DNA of 64,000 nt from Treponema vincentii F0403 (GCF_000412995.1 NZ_KE332512.1:186001-250000); one strand, 5' to 3'; shown: positions 52,383 through 62,285, counted from the stretch's first letter. The notes: a model not told the origin generated them from the letters alone. Program-made: numbers and translations.

Positions 52383-55300
52383 TTACGCTCCCTTTTGGTG
52401 TATTCCATCAGGATGTTCGCCGTAAGGAGCATTTGCTAACAGGAGTTTAAGGCGGTTAAGCTGATTTACCTCGCTTGCGCCCGGGTCAAAGTCTATAGCT
52501 GATATCTGTGCATCGGGATAGCGGCGGCGTAATTCTTTAATCATTCCTTTGCCGGTAACGTGATTGGGGAGGCAGGCAAACGGCTGCAAACAGGCGATGC
52601 TGGAAACCCCCGACTTAATAAGCTCAACCATTTCGGCGGTTAGGAACCAGCCTTCTCCGGCGGCATTGCCTAAATCCAAAACTCCGCGGACACCCTTTGC
52701 AAGATTATATATCGATTCAGGTGCGGTAAAGCGCCGGCTTTTATTCAGCTCCTTTTTCATTCCATTGCGGTACCGTTCTATATACCAGATTGCTATGTGG
52801 TATTTGAGGCGGTTAAAAGCGCTCGATTCCAGCGAGGTTTCGTAGTAAATCCCGTGAAATAGGGAATAGAAGAAGAAATCCATTAAGTCGGGCATGACAC
52901 ATTCCGCACCTTCCCGTTCAATAGTACCGACAATATCGTTGTTAGCCGTCGGATGGAATTTTACCAGAATTTCACCGACTACGCCGATACGAGGCTTTTC
53001 AGCTTGTATAAGCGGCAGCGTGTCAAAGTCATGGACAATATCGCGTACTACTTTACGGTAGTCCCGTCCTGACATGTGCTGTAATTCGGTCTTTATCCTG
53101 TCGGCGTAACGGCGATAAAGCGCATTTGCCGCTCCCTTTTCCTGTTCGTAGGGGCGGGTGCGGTATAATACACGCATCAGCAAGTCGCCGAGGCAGAGCG
53201 CTTTTAAGGCACGATCCGCCAAACCGAACGTCGGCTTAAAGCCTGAGTTCTTTTCAATTTGCTGAGCGCTTAATCCGATTACCGGAATATATCCCAGTCC
53301 TGCATCCTCCAATGCCCGCCGGATGAAGCCGATATAGTTTGTCGCGCGGCACCCGCCTCCTGTCTGCGTGATGATGAGCGCCGTTGCGTTGAGGTCGTAT
53401 TTTCCCGACTGCAGCGCCGAAATCATCTGCCCCGCCACAATAATGGCCGGATAGCAGGCATCATTGTTCACGTAGCGCAGTCCGCAGTCGATTGCTTGCG
53501 GATCGGTATCCGGCAATATGACGAGATTGAAGCCCGAATGCCGAAAGGCTGCTTCCAGTAAGTCAAAGTGAATGGGAGCCATCTGCGGCGCGAGGACGGT
53601 ATACCGTTTGCTCATTTCTTCGGTAAATTCAACCCGCTTAAAGCCGCGGTAGCCCGGCGCTTTTGCGGTTGTTCCTTTGCTCCGTTCACGGATGGCGGCG
53701 AGTAAGCTGCGGATACGGATACGTACTGCGCCGAGGTTTGAACCTTCGTCAATTTTGAGCAGGGTATACATTTTTCCTTGCGCTTCGGTAATTTCCTGTA
53801 CCTGATCGGCTGTAACCGCATCCAACCCGCAGCCGAAGCTGGTAAGCTGAATAAATGCGAGGTTATCCTGCCGCGCGGTAAATTCTGCGGCGCGGTATAG
53901 CCGGTTGTGGTATACCCACTGGTCGACAACCCGCAAGGGGCGGGGCAGTGTTCCCAAATGAGCAACGGAGTCCTCGGTTAATACGGCGAGTCCTAAGCCT
54001 GTCAACAGTTCAGGGATTCCATGATTGATTTCAGGGTCAAGATGATAGGGACGGCCGGCAAGTACGATACCGATAAGTCCCTGTTCTTTTATTTGCCGGA
54101 GCGCCGCCTCTCCTTGGAACTGTGTTTCTTTTTTTACCGCCTCTGCTTCTTCTTTAGCCTTCCGCACGGCAGCACGGATTTCGTCAAGCGTAATATGCCA
54201 GTATTTATTGAGCTCTTCGTGGAGGCGCTCTCCGAGCCGCTTTTCGTTATAGAGCGGCAAAAACGGATTGAGGAAACGGATATGCTCATCCTGCCGCAGC
54301 GCATCGATATTGTTTTTAAGCACTTCGGGATAACTCGTTACGACCGGACAGTTAAAGTGGTTATTAGACTTGGGGTCTTCCTGTGTTTCATACGGAATGC
54401 AGGGATAGAATATTGTCGTAATGCCTGCTTTTAACAGCGATTCGATGTGCCCGTGGGAAATTTTGCCGGGATAACATACCGATTCCGACGGAATGGATTC
54501 CAATCCCAATTCATAGAGTTTGCGGGATGAGCGCGGCGATAATTTTACCGAAAATTTCAGCTCGGTAAAAAGTGTAAACCAGAACGGATAATTTTCGTAC
54601 AGGTTGAGTACGCGCGGAATACCGATTGTTCCTCGTTCCGCTTCGGCCTCCGTCAGCGGCTTATACGAAAACATCCGTTTATACTTCCAGTCGAAGAGGT
54701 TCGGCAGATTGCTGCCTTGTTTCTTTTTTCCAACCTTTAGCAGCGATTCTTTTTGCTGATTATTTTCTCTTTCGGCTATTTCGGCGCCGATTTCACAGCG
54801 GTTTCCCGTAATAAAAATACGGTTGCCTGCCGCAGGTGTATTAAACCGATTGATGGTCAAAAGACAATTGTTGGCGCATTTACCGCAACGGGAAAGTTCC
54901 AGTTTAACGGTAAGCGCATCAAGTCCTTCCGCCGGTAAGATATTCGAGCGGACATTGATATCCGCCCCCTGTTCTTTCCATTGATCACGGGCAAGGAGCG
55001 CGGCGCCGAAAGCCCCCATCAAACCGCTGATGTCGGGCCGTACCGCTTCTTTCCCCGTAGTTAATTCAAAGGCGCGCAGCACCGCATCGTTGTGGAAGGT
55101 ACCGCCTTGCACAATGATTTTGTCGCCGATAGAAGCGGTATTTCTCAATTTGATTACTTTAAAAAGGGCATTTTTAATAACCGAATACGAAAGTCCCGCC
55201 GAAATGTCGCCAACGGATGCGCCTTCCTTTTGCGCCTGCTTAACACGGCTGTTCATAAACACCGTACAGCGGCTGCCGAGGTCGATGGGTTTGGGGGCAC

Positions 55301-56924
55301 GGAGCGCCTGCGTAGAAAAATCTTTAACCGGCATGCCGAGCGAGCGGGCAAAGTTATCCAAAAAGCTGCCGCAGCCGGAAGAACAAGCTTCGTTTAATTG
55401 AATGGAGCTGATGCAGTTGTTTTTCATGCGGATACACTTCATATCCTGTCCGCCGATGTCGAGCAAAAAGTCAACGCCGGGCAGGAAGAAATCCGCCGCG
55501 CGGTGGTGCGCTATGGTTTCAACTTCTCCGGTATCGACGCCGAAAGCCGCTTGGAAAAGCCCTTCGCCGTAGCCCGTGGATAAAGAGCGGGCTATATGTG
55601 CGCCGCTCGGAATTTGTTTATAGAGGGATTGCAGCATAGTTACTGCAAGATTGACCGGGTTTCCCGCATTCGATTCATAGAACTGCCAGAGGATCCTTCC
55701 TTCGCGGTCGATGAGTACGGCCTTTGTTGTGGTAGAGCCTGCATCCATACCGAGGAATACCGGGCCGGACGCTTCCGCAAGGGGAGCTGTTTCCGCTCGT
55801 TCCCGTCCGTGCCGTTCACGGAACTCGGCAAGCGCCTCATCATTTTCAAAGAGCGGCGGAAGGCGCTGTACTTCCTGCATTTCCGCATCGGCAAGCGAAC
55901 CCAGTTTATTCCGCAGAATTTCTACCGTTAAGGCGGCGGGATTGGTAAATACGGTTTTATCTGTTATTTCCGGCACGGCTTCCGGCCGGCTGCGGTAACC
56001 CGTCCGCATCAGTTGTGTCTGCGTCGGCGCCGTACAGGAAATTGCCCCCGATTCTGCGCCGTTATCGACAGCCCGATGGGATGACGGCCGCAGCGATTGA
56101 TTGGTACCGGCACTGAGCGCTGCGCCGAGTGCGACAAAGAGCTCCGAGTTTTCCGGCACGATGATTTCATCATCTTTCAGGTGTAATGTTTCGATAAACC
56201 GCTGCCGCAGTTGGTCGAGAAAGTGTAACGGCCCGCCTAAAAAGGCGCAGCGCCCGCGGATGGGTTTTCCGCACGCAAGGCCGGAAATGGTTTGACTGAC
56301 AACCGCTTGAAAGATACTTGCGGCGATATCCTCCCGCCGCGCACCTTCGTTGATGAGTGGCTGTACGTCGGTTTTTGCAAAGACTCCGCAGCGGGCGGCG
56401 ATGGGATAAATCGTCGTTGCGTTTTTGGCAAGCTCATTCAATCCCGTTGCATCGGTTTCGAGAAGTGCCGCCATTTGGTCGATAAAAGCCCCCGTACCTC
56501 CGGCGCAGGTACCGTTCATGCGCTGCTCAACCGAATGGCCGAAGTAGGTTATCTTCGCATCTTCCCCGCCCAGTTCGATAGCGACATCCGTTTGAGGAAT
56601 CTTTGCCTGCACGGCAACGGCAGCGGCGACTACCTCTTGTACAAACGGTACTGATAGCCATTTTGAAACTGCTAAACCGCCTGAACCGGTTACCCGAACC
56701 TGTAGTTGAGCATGATTGCCGTAAGTCTTTGCGACCGTATCTAAGGCTTCCGTTACCACCATGATAATCGTTTTACGGATATCTGCACGATGCCGCTCAT
56801 ATCGGCTATATACTACGGAATTGTCAGCGGAAAGAATCACCGTTTTTACCGTTGTCGATCCGACGTCTATTCCCATTTGGAGTTTATCGTTAAAAATCAT
56901 GTCAACCATAGTGCCATATTGCAT
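52383..56924 (-). CDS. giant acyl-CoA dehydratase activase / dehydratase-like fusion
   Basis: 1513 residues. Two ASKHA ATPase domains of the BadF/BadG/HgdC activase type: 16-285 ([41 protein letters not shown]) and about 390-650 ([42 protein letters not shown]). Then a DUF2229-like region ([30 protein letters not shown]) and a C-terminal 2-hydroxyacyl-CoA-dehydratase-like part ([37 protein letters not shown]). Family activates radical dehydratases with an ATP-driven electron; the substrate of these long fusions is unknown. The first 8 residues may not be translated (ATG at codons 6 and 9). Confidence 0.88.
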   Translation of the reverse strand: MQYGTMVDMIFNDKLQMGIDVGSTTVKTVILSADNSVVYSRYERHRADIRKTIIMVVTEALDTVAKTYGNHAQLQVRVTGSGGLAVSKWLSVPFVQEVVAAAVAVQAKIPQTDVAIELGGEDAKITYFGHSVEQRMNGTCAGGTGAFIDQMAALLETDATGLNELAKNATTIYPIAARCGVFAKTDVQPLINEGARREDIAASIFQAVVSQTISGLACGKPIRGRCAFLGGPLHFLDQLRQRFIETLHLKDDEIIVPENSELFVALGAALSAGTNQSLRPSSHRAVDNGAESGAISCTAPTQTQLMRTGYRSRPEAVPEITDKTVFTNPAALTVEILRNKLGSLADAEMQEVQRLPPLFENDEALAEFRERHGRERAETAPLAEASGPVFLGMDAGSTTTKAVLIDREGRILWQFYESNAGNPVNLAVTMLQSLYKQIPSGAHIARSLSTGYGEGLFQAAFGVDTGEVETIAHHRAADFFLPGVDFLLDIGGQDMKCIRMKNNCISSIQLNEACSSGCGSFLDNFARSLGMPVKDFSTQALRAPKPIDLGSRCTVFMNSRVKQAQKEGASVGDISAGLSYSVIKNALFKVIKLRNTASIGDKIIVQGGTFHNDAVLRAFELTTGKEAVRPDISGLMGAFGAALLARDQWKEQGADINVRSNILPAEGLDALTVKLELSRCGKCANNCLLTINRFNTPAAGNRIFITGNRCEIGAEIAERENNQQKESLLKVGKKKQGSNLPNLFDWKYKRMFSYKPLTEAEAERGTIGIPRVLNLYENYPFWFTLFTELKFSVKLSPRSSRKLYELGLESIPSESVCYPGKISHGHIESLLKAGITTIFYPCIPYETQEDPKSNNHFNCPVVTSYPEVLKNNIDALRQDEHIRFLNPFLPLYNEKRLGERLHEELNKYWHITLDEIRAAVRKAKEEAEAVKKETQFQGEAALRQIKEQGLIGIVLAGRPYHLDPEINHGIPELLTGLGLAVLTEDSVAHLGTLPRPLRVVDQWVYHNRLYRAAEFTARQDNLAFIQLTSFGCGLDAVTADQVQEITEAQGKMYTLLKIDEGSNLGAVRIRIRSLLAAIRERSKGTTAKAPGYRGFKRVEFTEEMSKRYTVLAPQMAPIHFDLLEAAFRHSGFNLVILPDTDPQAIDCGLRYVNNDACYPAIIVAGQMISALQSGKYDLNATALIITQTGGGCRATNYIGFIRRALEDAGLGYIPVIGLSAQQIEKNSGFKPTFGLADRALKALCLGDLLMRVLYRTRPYEQEKGAANALYRRYADRIKTELQHMSGRDYRKVVRDIVHDFDTLPLIQAEKPRIGVVGEILVKFHPTANNDIVGTIEREGAECVMPDLMDFFFYSLFHGIYYETSLESSAFNRLKYHIAIWYIERYRNGMKKELNKSRRFTAPESIYNLAKGVRGVLDLGNAAGEGWFLTAEMVELIKSGVSSIACLQPFACLPNHVTGKGMIKELRRRYPDAQISAIDFDPGASEVNQLNRLKLLLANAPYGEHPDGIHQKGA

Positions 56925-57091
56925 AAAAAATTACAAGGCAAATATTATAGTAGATTTTTTCGCATCAATAGAGCAGCCTGCACGGACGGATTGTTTTGTC
57001 GGTATCTTGAAAAGCTCCCTGCGTCTTTAGAGATACACTTATATTTGTTAAAAAAATGCCGATACTGATAAAGCAGAACGGGAGGATGTCT

Positions 57092-57532
57092 ATGCTTAAA
57101 AATACCGCATTTCACGATAATCTATATCAGCTTGCAAAAATAATCAGTATTACCACCGAAGGTTTATCACTCGAATTGTCGGAGAATATGTTCTTAGACA
57201 AAATGGTCGGCGATATATCTTTTATATCCGATACGCTGCAATCGTTATTTGCCGAAGTTCAAAATCTTTCGCATTTGCCCGAATATCTGCCGATTATGCA
57301 GAGTTTGTATTCGTGCGAAACCGATTATTTATTGCTGTTAAAAGCATTTGCCGCTAAAACAATTGAAAAAGAAATCACCTTACCCGTACAGGGCAGTGAT
57401 TTGAGCGCTTATTATAAGACTCATAGCGATACAAAAGACCGGATAGAAAAGCGGATTCAAGAAAGCGATAAAAATCTTGATGCGTATCAAATAGTTTCGC
57501 AAAACGAACTCAGCCAGCTTCTTTGTATCTAA
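57092..57532 (+). CDS. unknown small helical protein
   Basis: 146 residues from ATG 57092, 6 nt after GGAGG (an ATG at 57086 abuts that site). Mostly helical, e.g. NLYQLAKIISITTEGLSLEL and TDYLLLLKAFAAKTIEKEI. No signal peptide. It diverges from the giant activase gene and precedes rsmD by 10 bp. I do not recognise it. Confidence 0.72.
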   Translation: MLKNTAFHDNLYQLAKIISITTEGLSLELSENMFLDKMVGDISFISDTLQSLFAEVQNLSHLPEYLPIMQSLYSCETDYLLLLKAFAAKTIEKEITLPVQGSDLSAYYKTHSDTKDRIEKRIQESDKNLDAYQIVSQNELSQLLCI

Positions 57533-57542
57533 GCAAACCGAT

Positions 57543-58082
57543 ATGCGCATAACAGGCGGAACACTGAAAAACCGGCAAGTCCAATGTCCTAAGGGAATTA
57601 TTAGACCCGCAATGGATAGGATGAGAGAATCTCTTTTTGCAATTTTGGGCGATTTAGACGGAAAGTCCTTTTTGGATCTGTTTACCGGATCGGGTATGTG
57701 CGGGCTTGAAGCCTATTCGAGAGGGGCCTATCCTGTGGTATTGGTAGAAAAAGATAAGGATAAATTTCCGATTTTGTTAAAAAATGCTGCGCTTGCAGAT
57801 AAAACACTTGAGTGTAAATGTATGCCGGTGGAGCTTTATCTGCAGCGTTCAAAAAAAAGTTTTGATATTATCTATCTTGATCCCCCGTTTCCGTACCAGT
57901 TTCATTATGACCTACTGTATACCATTGCCGAAAAACCGATTTTGGCTGAAGGCGGGCTTGCGCTCATACACCGCCCCAAGGAAAAAGACTTACCCGGCGA
58001 AATCCTTTCATTAACCCGCATCGACCAGCGCGCGTATGGTCGATCGATAGTGGATTTTTATCGAAAGACGACTTCCTTTTGA
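57543..58082 (+). CDS. rsmD: 16S rRNA m2G966 methyltransferase
   Basis: Methylates guanine-966 of 16S rRNA. 179 residues with SAM-binding FLDLFTGSGMCGLEAYSRGA, acidic VLVEKD and the catalytic DPPF (YLDPPFPY). The start MRITGGTLKNR is typical. The TGA stop (58080-58082) sits inside the CCTTTTGAAAATATACGG repeat that opens the downstream hairpin array. Confidence 0.93.
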   Translation: MRITGGTLKNRQVQCPKGIIRPAMDRMRESLFAILGDLDGKSFLDLFTGSGMCGLEAYSRGAYPVVLVEKDKDKFPILLKNAALADKTLECKCMPVELYLQRSKKSFDIIYLDPPFPYQFHYDLLYTIAEKPILAEGGLALIHRPKEKDLPGEILSLTRIDQRAYGRSIVDFYRKTTSF

Positions 58083-58708
58083 AAATATACGGTATATCTA
58101 CTGCGTCGTACGCTGAAAATAAATGCTCAACGTATCATAGATACGCCTGTGCTTTATTTTCAGCTAGCTCCTTGTATCTATACCGTCTATTTTCAAAAGG
58201 CTTTTTTCGGAAATAGACGGCGCATCTGCTGCGTCGCCTTGCCAAAAGTGTACATCCTTGTACACTTTTGGCAGCGAGTTTCAGCATCGCTGAAACATCG
58301 CTTCTGAAGGAACCAGCGGCATCCGTGCCGCTTCTGAAAAATCCTCAACGTATCAAAACTGCCAAGGAGGGCAGTGGTTTCAAGCAGAAGCAAGTTTGCT
58401 CCTGCAAACTTGTAGCCCAAAAATGAACAAGGATGTTCATTTTTGGGCGTGCCTGCGGTACTTTTTTACCGTATTCCTTGTATCTACACCGTCTATTTCA
58501 AAAGGCTTACGGAAGGGCTGTTCAGAACCGCCACGGACGGCGGTGGTTCCATGCAGTAACAAGTTTGCTTGCAAACTTGTAGCCCACAAATGTGCAAGGA
58601 TGTACATTTGTGGGCGAGGATGGCGGTGGTTCCATGCAGCAGCGATGTTTTTGCAAAGCAAAAACTCGCCGCCAGCGAATGTACACGGAGGTACATTCGC
58701 TGGCAGGT
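58083..58708. repeat. hairpin array II with conserved GGA hexaloops (626 bp, no gene)
   Basis: Between convergent rsmD and fprA. Repeat modules at both ends of a series of hairpins: 58241-58272 (13-bp stem, loop ATCCTT), 58278-58296, 58315-58332 (loop ATCCGT), 58358-58375 (loop AAGGAG), 58391-58412, 58415-58448 (14-bp perfect, loop AAGGAT), 58527-58544 (loop ACGGAC), 58560-58579, 58582-58615 (14 bp with one GU, loop AAGGAT), and 58671-58704 (14-bp perfect, loop ACGGAG). Every hexaloop is A-N-G-G-A-N on one strand: five on the plus strand, two on the minus. Open frames here are palindrome products; I see no gene. Confidence 0.85.
58358..58704 (+). ncRNA. candidate CsrA-binding RNA (sponge-like), hypothesis
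   Basis: On the plus strand this part carries five hairpins whose six-base loops contain GGA, the layout of CsrB/RsmZ-type RNAs. Flanks of the loops resemble the CsrA consensus (for example AACAAGGAUGU at 58425-58436). No dedicated promoter is evident; it could be made as the 3' part of the rsmD transcript. Not established. Confidence 0.25.
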
Positions 58709-60013
58709 TTACCTGCGCTCGCGGGCGAAATGAATGTTGGAAACATCGAGCTGCGGAACACCTTCCGGCAGTGCAATATCCGTCGCATTCATAGAATCGG
58801 CGATAGCCTGAGCCATAGAATCAAGCTCATAGCCCTTATCGGGACTCATAGTCGACGCGATGGTGATACGTTCATTGAGAATTTCCATATCATCCATATT
58901 CTTTTCAATAAATTCCTGAATAAGGTCGCCCGACCGTACCGCCCATGAACCGTTTTCTACAATAGCGATTTTTCTATTCTGTAAATTCAAGAGTCTCATG
59001 TGATCCAAGAACTCATGAATCGGCGGGAAGATATTCAGGTTGTACGTCGGGGAACAAATGACGATATGGCTGAACTTAAAGGCCTCGGAAATCAGATACG
59101 ACACATGTGTGCTCGATGCATCGTACACCGACACATTGGTAATGCCTTTTTCGACGATCTTCGACGCAAGTGCAAATGCAGCCGATTCCGTGTTTCCGTA
59201 AATGGAACCGTACACCAGCAACACGCCCTTTTCTTCCGGCGTATAGGTTGCCCAGTGCAGGTATTTATCGAGGATATAGGGAAAGTTATCTGCTTCCCAT
59301 ACCAAACCGTGCAGTGCGCAGATATACTTAATCTTCGGCAAGAGGTCAAGCTTGAGCACTTTACCGACCAGGTGCATAACTTCGGGGCCGTATTTACCGA
59401 CAATGTTTGTCAAATAGCGCCGTGCTTCGTCTATCCAGTCTCGTGGATAGTTTACTTCTTTTGCAAAGAGCTTTCCATCCAGCGCAATAAACGAACCGAA
59501 CGCATCTGCAGAGAACAGCACACCGTTGGTTACGTCAAGAGTAACCATAACTTCCGGCCAGTGCACCATCGGCGCTTCAACAAAGGCAATGGTGTGGTCT
59601 TCAAAGGTGCGGGTATCACCTTCTTTTACGGTATCCGTTTTGTAGTCGTCGGGATTATAGGCAAACTGGCGCATCAGCATAAAGCCTTTTTCCGTAGAGA
59701 TAATCGTCGGCGCCCATTTTTCCAACACGGTGGTTACGGAAGAAGAGTGATCGCATTCCATGTGGTTTACAACCAAGTAGTCAACCTTCTCACGTCCGTA
59801 TTTTTCAAGCAGATAGGTGATGTTTTCCATCAGCTGCGGGCATGACGTCCATTCCGCCGTATCAAAGAGGATGGTACTCTTTTTATCAAACAGAAGATAT
59901 GCGTTATAGCTTACACCGAGGGGTATCGGGTGCATATTTTCAAACAATGTTAAGCGGTGATCGTGGCCGCCGACCCACCACACATCTTTTGTAACTTCAC
60001 GTACACTGTACAT
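58709..60013 (-). CDS. fprA: flavodiiron protein (FprA-type O2/NO reductase)
   Basis: 434 residues. Metallo-beta-lactamase-like domain (1-245) with all di-iron ligands: H84, E86, D88, H89, H151, D170, H235. A flavodoxin-like FMN domain follows (about 260-400, VYGSIYGNTESAA; CSPTYNLNIFPPI). It reduces O2 to water or NO to N2O in the cytoplasm, with electrons from rubredoxin. A strong GGAG-containing site comes from the repeat element upstream. The gene next to it encodes an EtfA-rubredoxin fusion, a likely electron donor. Its C-terminal codons and stop abut the hairpin array. Confidence 0.95.
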   Translation of the reverse strand: MYSVREVTKDVWWVGGHDHRLTLFENMHPIPLGVSYNAYLLFDKKSTILFDTAEWTSCPQLMENITYLLEKYGREKVDYLVVNHMECDHSSSVTTVLEKWAPTIISTEKGFMLMRQFAYNPDDYKTDTVKEGDTRTFEDHTIAFVEAPMVHWPEVMVTLDVTNGVLFSADAFGSFIALDGKLFAKEVNYPRDWIDEARRYLTNIVGKYGPEVMHLVGKVLKLDLLPKIKYICALHGLVWEADNFPYILDKYLHWATYTPEEKGVLLVYGSIYGNTESAAFALASKIVEKGITNVSVYDASSTHVSYLISEAFKFSHIVICSPTYNLNIFPPIHEFLDHMRLLNLQNRKIAIVENGSWAVRSGDLIQEFIEKNMDDMEILNERITIASTMSPDKGYELDSMAQAIADSMNATDIALPEGVPQLDVSNIHFARERR

Positions 60014-60160
60014 AATAAACTCCTATAAAAACTTTTGTAGGATGTTTGAACATCCGAAAAAGTTTTTAGCCGTGCGCGTTACGCGCACACGTAAATAATC
60101 AAGTTTGCAACGCAAACTTGAGATAAAAAGCGGCGGCGACATTTCAGACGGCGCTTTTTA
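60014..60160 (-). repeat. modular hairpin element ending in the fprA Shine-Dalgarno site
   Basis: Second copy of the element at 6616-6861, read on the minus strand. Same order: AAAAAGCG...CGCTTTTT hairpin, CTCAAGTTTGCGTTGCAAAC hairpin, GTGCGC...GCGCAC hairpin (without the insert of the prfB copy), then an AAAACTTTTTCGGATG-type hairpin and TTTTTATAGGAG just before the start codon. Confidence 0.75.
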
Positions 60161-60173
60161 TCAAACTCCTTTT

Positions 60174-60953
60174 TTAGTTGTTGCGGAATGTCAGCTTGAT
60201 AAAGCGATCCTTTGCCTCACCGCAATCGGGACAGGTAAATTCGGGATCGAGATGCTCGAACAAGGTTTCCGGCGGAATATCCGCGTCCTTATTTCCTTCT
60301 TCCGGTACATATTTATATCCGCAGCCCAAACAGACATACTGCGGTCCGATCCGTGACGGACGCGGTATGGGAGCCTTCTTAATTTTCGGATAAGGGAAGG
60401 TCAGTTCTTCTTTTGAAAGTGCATTTAATTCTTCAATCAGAAGCGGAACAACTTCTTCCAAATCGCCGACGATTCCGTAATCGCAGTGGGAGAAAATCGG
60501 TGCTTTTTTGCTTTTGTTAATCGCAATAATGCGGGAAGCGTCTTTGATGCCCTTTAAATGCTGAATAGCCCCGGAAATACCGATTGCAAAATAGAGATTG
60601 CCTTTAAATTTTTGACCGGACATTCCGACATAGCGCTGCACCGGAACGTATTTTAAGGTCTCCGCTGCGGGACGGGAAGAGCCGATGGAGGCGCCTGCCG
60701 CCTTTGCCAAGTCTTCTATTAAATGCCATGTTTCCTTGTCTTTTACGCCGCGGCCGCCTGAAACACCGATCGGAGCCATTGCCATAAGTGAATTGATATC
60801 CACATCTTTGTAGAACTTAAAGCGTTCCACTTCAACCAACTGCTGAACCAGTTTGTGAACCTTTTCTTTCATCGTATCGCCGTCGGGGAAGATACGTTTG
60901 CGCATTCCGGTAATCCCGATTCTCGGATCGCCTTTTAATCGAGCTACTGCCAT
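60174..60953 (-). CDS. EtfA FAD-domain fused to rubredoxin
   Basis: 259 residues. Residues about 60-190 match the C-terminal FAD domain of electron-transfer flavoprotein alpha: VSGGRGVKDKETWHLIEDLA, GASIGSSRPAAE, GISGAIQHLKGIKDASRIIA, ADYG-like CDYGIVGDLEEVVP. The N-terminal domain I (about 190 residues) of EtfA is absent. Residues about 205-259 are a complete rubredoxin with two C-x2-C iron sites (VCLGCGYKY; TCPDCGEAKDRF). It would pass electrons from FAD to a rubredoxin iron and then to FprA, encoded next. No etfB gene lies in the window. Confidence 0.93.
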   Translation of the reverse strand: MAVARLKGDPRIGITGMRKRIFPDGDTMKEKVHKLVQQLVEVERFKFYKDVDINSLMAMAPIGVSGGRGVKDKETWHLIEDLAKAAGASIGSSRPAAETLKYVPVQRYVGMSGQKFKGNLYFAIGISGAIQHLKGIKDASRIIAINKSKKAPIFSHCDYGIVGDLEEVVPLLIEELNALSKEELTFPYPKIKKAPIPRPSRIGPQYVCLGCGYKYVPEEGNKDADIPPETLFEHLDPEFTCPDCGEAKDRFIKLTFRNN

Positions 60954-61005
60954 TTCATTCTCCTTAATACTGAATTAATTTTTATTTTGATAAACGGATA
61001 CGGAG

Positions 61006-61094
61006 CTGTCCAAAAACTGCAAGCCTATCGGTTTGTTCTGTACGGAATTTATCATCGTATCCGCTAAAACGGAGTGCAAATCTGTTTTGGACAG
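61006..61094. repeat. long inverted repeat with CTGTCCAAAA ends
   Basis: CTGTCCAAAA (61006-61015) and TTTTGGACAG (61085-61094), with CGGATACG/CGTATCCG nested but offset. The same arm sequence occurs at 23879-23906. It lies between the fusion gene and the acyl-CoA dehydrogenase gene. Confidence 0.6.
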
Positions 61095-61112
61095 TTCCCT
61101 TAAATTTAACAG

Positions 61113-62285
61113 TTATTGCCGGTTTGCCTTACCGAGTTTTCCCAAGATCTTAGATGCAATAACAAGGCGCTGAATTTCGTTGGTACCTTCGTAGATGGTG
61201 GTAATCTTGGCATCGCGGTACATCTTCTCTACCGGAATACCCTTAATGAAGCCGGAACCGCCGTGAATTTGCAGTGCGTCATTCACCACTTCAAGCGCGA
61301 TATCCGATGCATACATCTTTGCCATCGCAGAATCGAGGCCGTAATCCTCGTGATTTTCTTTCTTTTCCGCAGCTTTATAGATCAAAAGACGGGCAGCTTC
61401 GATCTTTGTCAGCATATCGGCAAGCTTGAATGCAAGGTTCTGCTGTGCGCCGATCGGCTTACCGAACTGTTCACGAGTGCGGGCATATTTTACGGCTTCT
61501 TCGTAAGCGCCTTGTGCAATACCGAGTGCTTGACTTGCGATACCGATGCGTCCGCCGTCAAGCGTCTTCATAGCGATTTTAAAGCCTTCTCCTTCCTTGC
61601 CGAGTAAGCGGTCGTGCGGAATCGTTACTTCGTTAAAAATAAGTTCCGAAGTTGCAGAGGTGCGAATACCGAGTTTGTCGTAGTGCTCGCCGAATTCAAA
61701 GCCGGCATCACCTTTTTCTACGATAAATGCACTGATACCTTTGGTACCGGGAACATCGGGGTTTGCGGCAAAAATAACATACGTATCCGCTTTCGGTGCA
61801 TTCGTAATAAAAATCTTGGAGCCGTTCAGAATATAATTGGAGCCGTCATCGATATATTCGGTTTCGGTTCCGCCGGCATCGCTTCCCGCATTCGGTTCGG
61901 TTAAACCGAACGCCCCGATCTTTTCGCCTTTTGCAAGCGGTACCAGATATTTCTGTTTTTGCGCTTCCGTCCCGAATTCCGCAATCGGATATGCGCCTAA
62001 TGATGTATGGGCGGAACAGATTACGCCGATTCCTCCGTCAACGCGGGATAGCTCTTCCACAACAATCGCATAGCTGATAACGTCGAGTCCTGCGCCGCCG
62101 TATTCTTTTGAATAGGGAATACCCAACCAACCGTGAGCCCCCATCTGTTTTACCTGATCTTCCATCCACGCATCTTCAACCGGACCGCGGTCTTTTTCAA
62201 GCACAATAGGTTTTACTTCTTTTTCCGCCCATTCGCGAACTTGCTTCCGTAACGCTTCGTGCGCTTCTGTCGTTTTGAATAACAT
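61113..62285 (-). CDS. acyl-CoA dehydrogenase (butyryl-CoA type)
   Basis: 390 residues from ATG 62285 (AGAGAGG 5-10 nt upstream); the frame opens 18 codons earlier without support. FAD enzyme oxidising short acyl-CoA; catalytic Glu in IYEGTNEIQR, FAD contacts FGLTEPNAGSD and FITNAPKADTYVIF. Normally its electron acceptor is ETF; here it heads a cluster with an EtfA-rubredoxin fusion and FprA. Has its own promoter at 62349-62378. Confidence 0.94.
   Translation of the reverse strand: MLFKTTEAHEALRKQVREWAEKEVKPIVLEKDRGPVEDAWMEDQVKQMGAHGWLGIPYSKEYGGAGLDVISYAIVVEELSRVDGGIGVICSAHTSLGAYPIAEFGTEAQKQKYLVPLAKGEKIGAFGLTEPNAGSDAGGTETEYIDDGSNYILNGSKIFITNAPKADTYVIFAANPDVPGTKGISAFIVEKGDAGFEFGEHYDKLGIRTSATSELIFNEVTIPHDRLLGKEGEGFKIAMKTLDGGRIGIASQALGIAQGAYEEAVKYARTREQFGKPIGAQQNLAFKLADMLTKIEAARLLIYKAAEKKENHEDYGLDSAMAKMYASDIALEVVNDALQIHGGSGFIKGIPVEKMYRDAKITTIYEGTNEIQRLVIASKILGKLGKANRQ

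Noticed and set aside
58083-58708. Integron attC sites
   Set aside because: Treponemes can carry integrons, but no core RYYYAAC/GTTRRRY pairs with consistent spacing and no integrase gene are seen.
58396-58794. 132-codon frame and several overlapping antisense frames in hairpin array II
   Set aside because: They mirror each other on both strands because the DNA is palindromic; composition is Cys/His/Arg-rich and there is no ribosome site.
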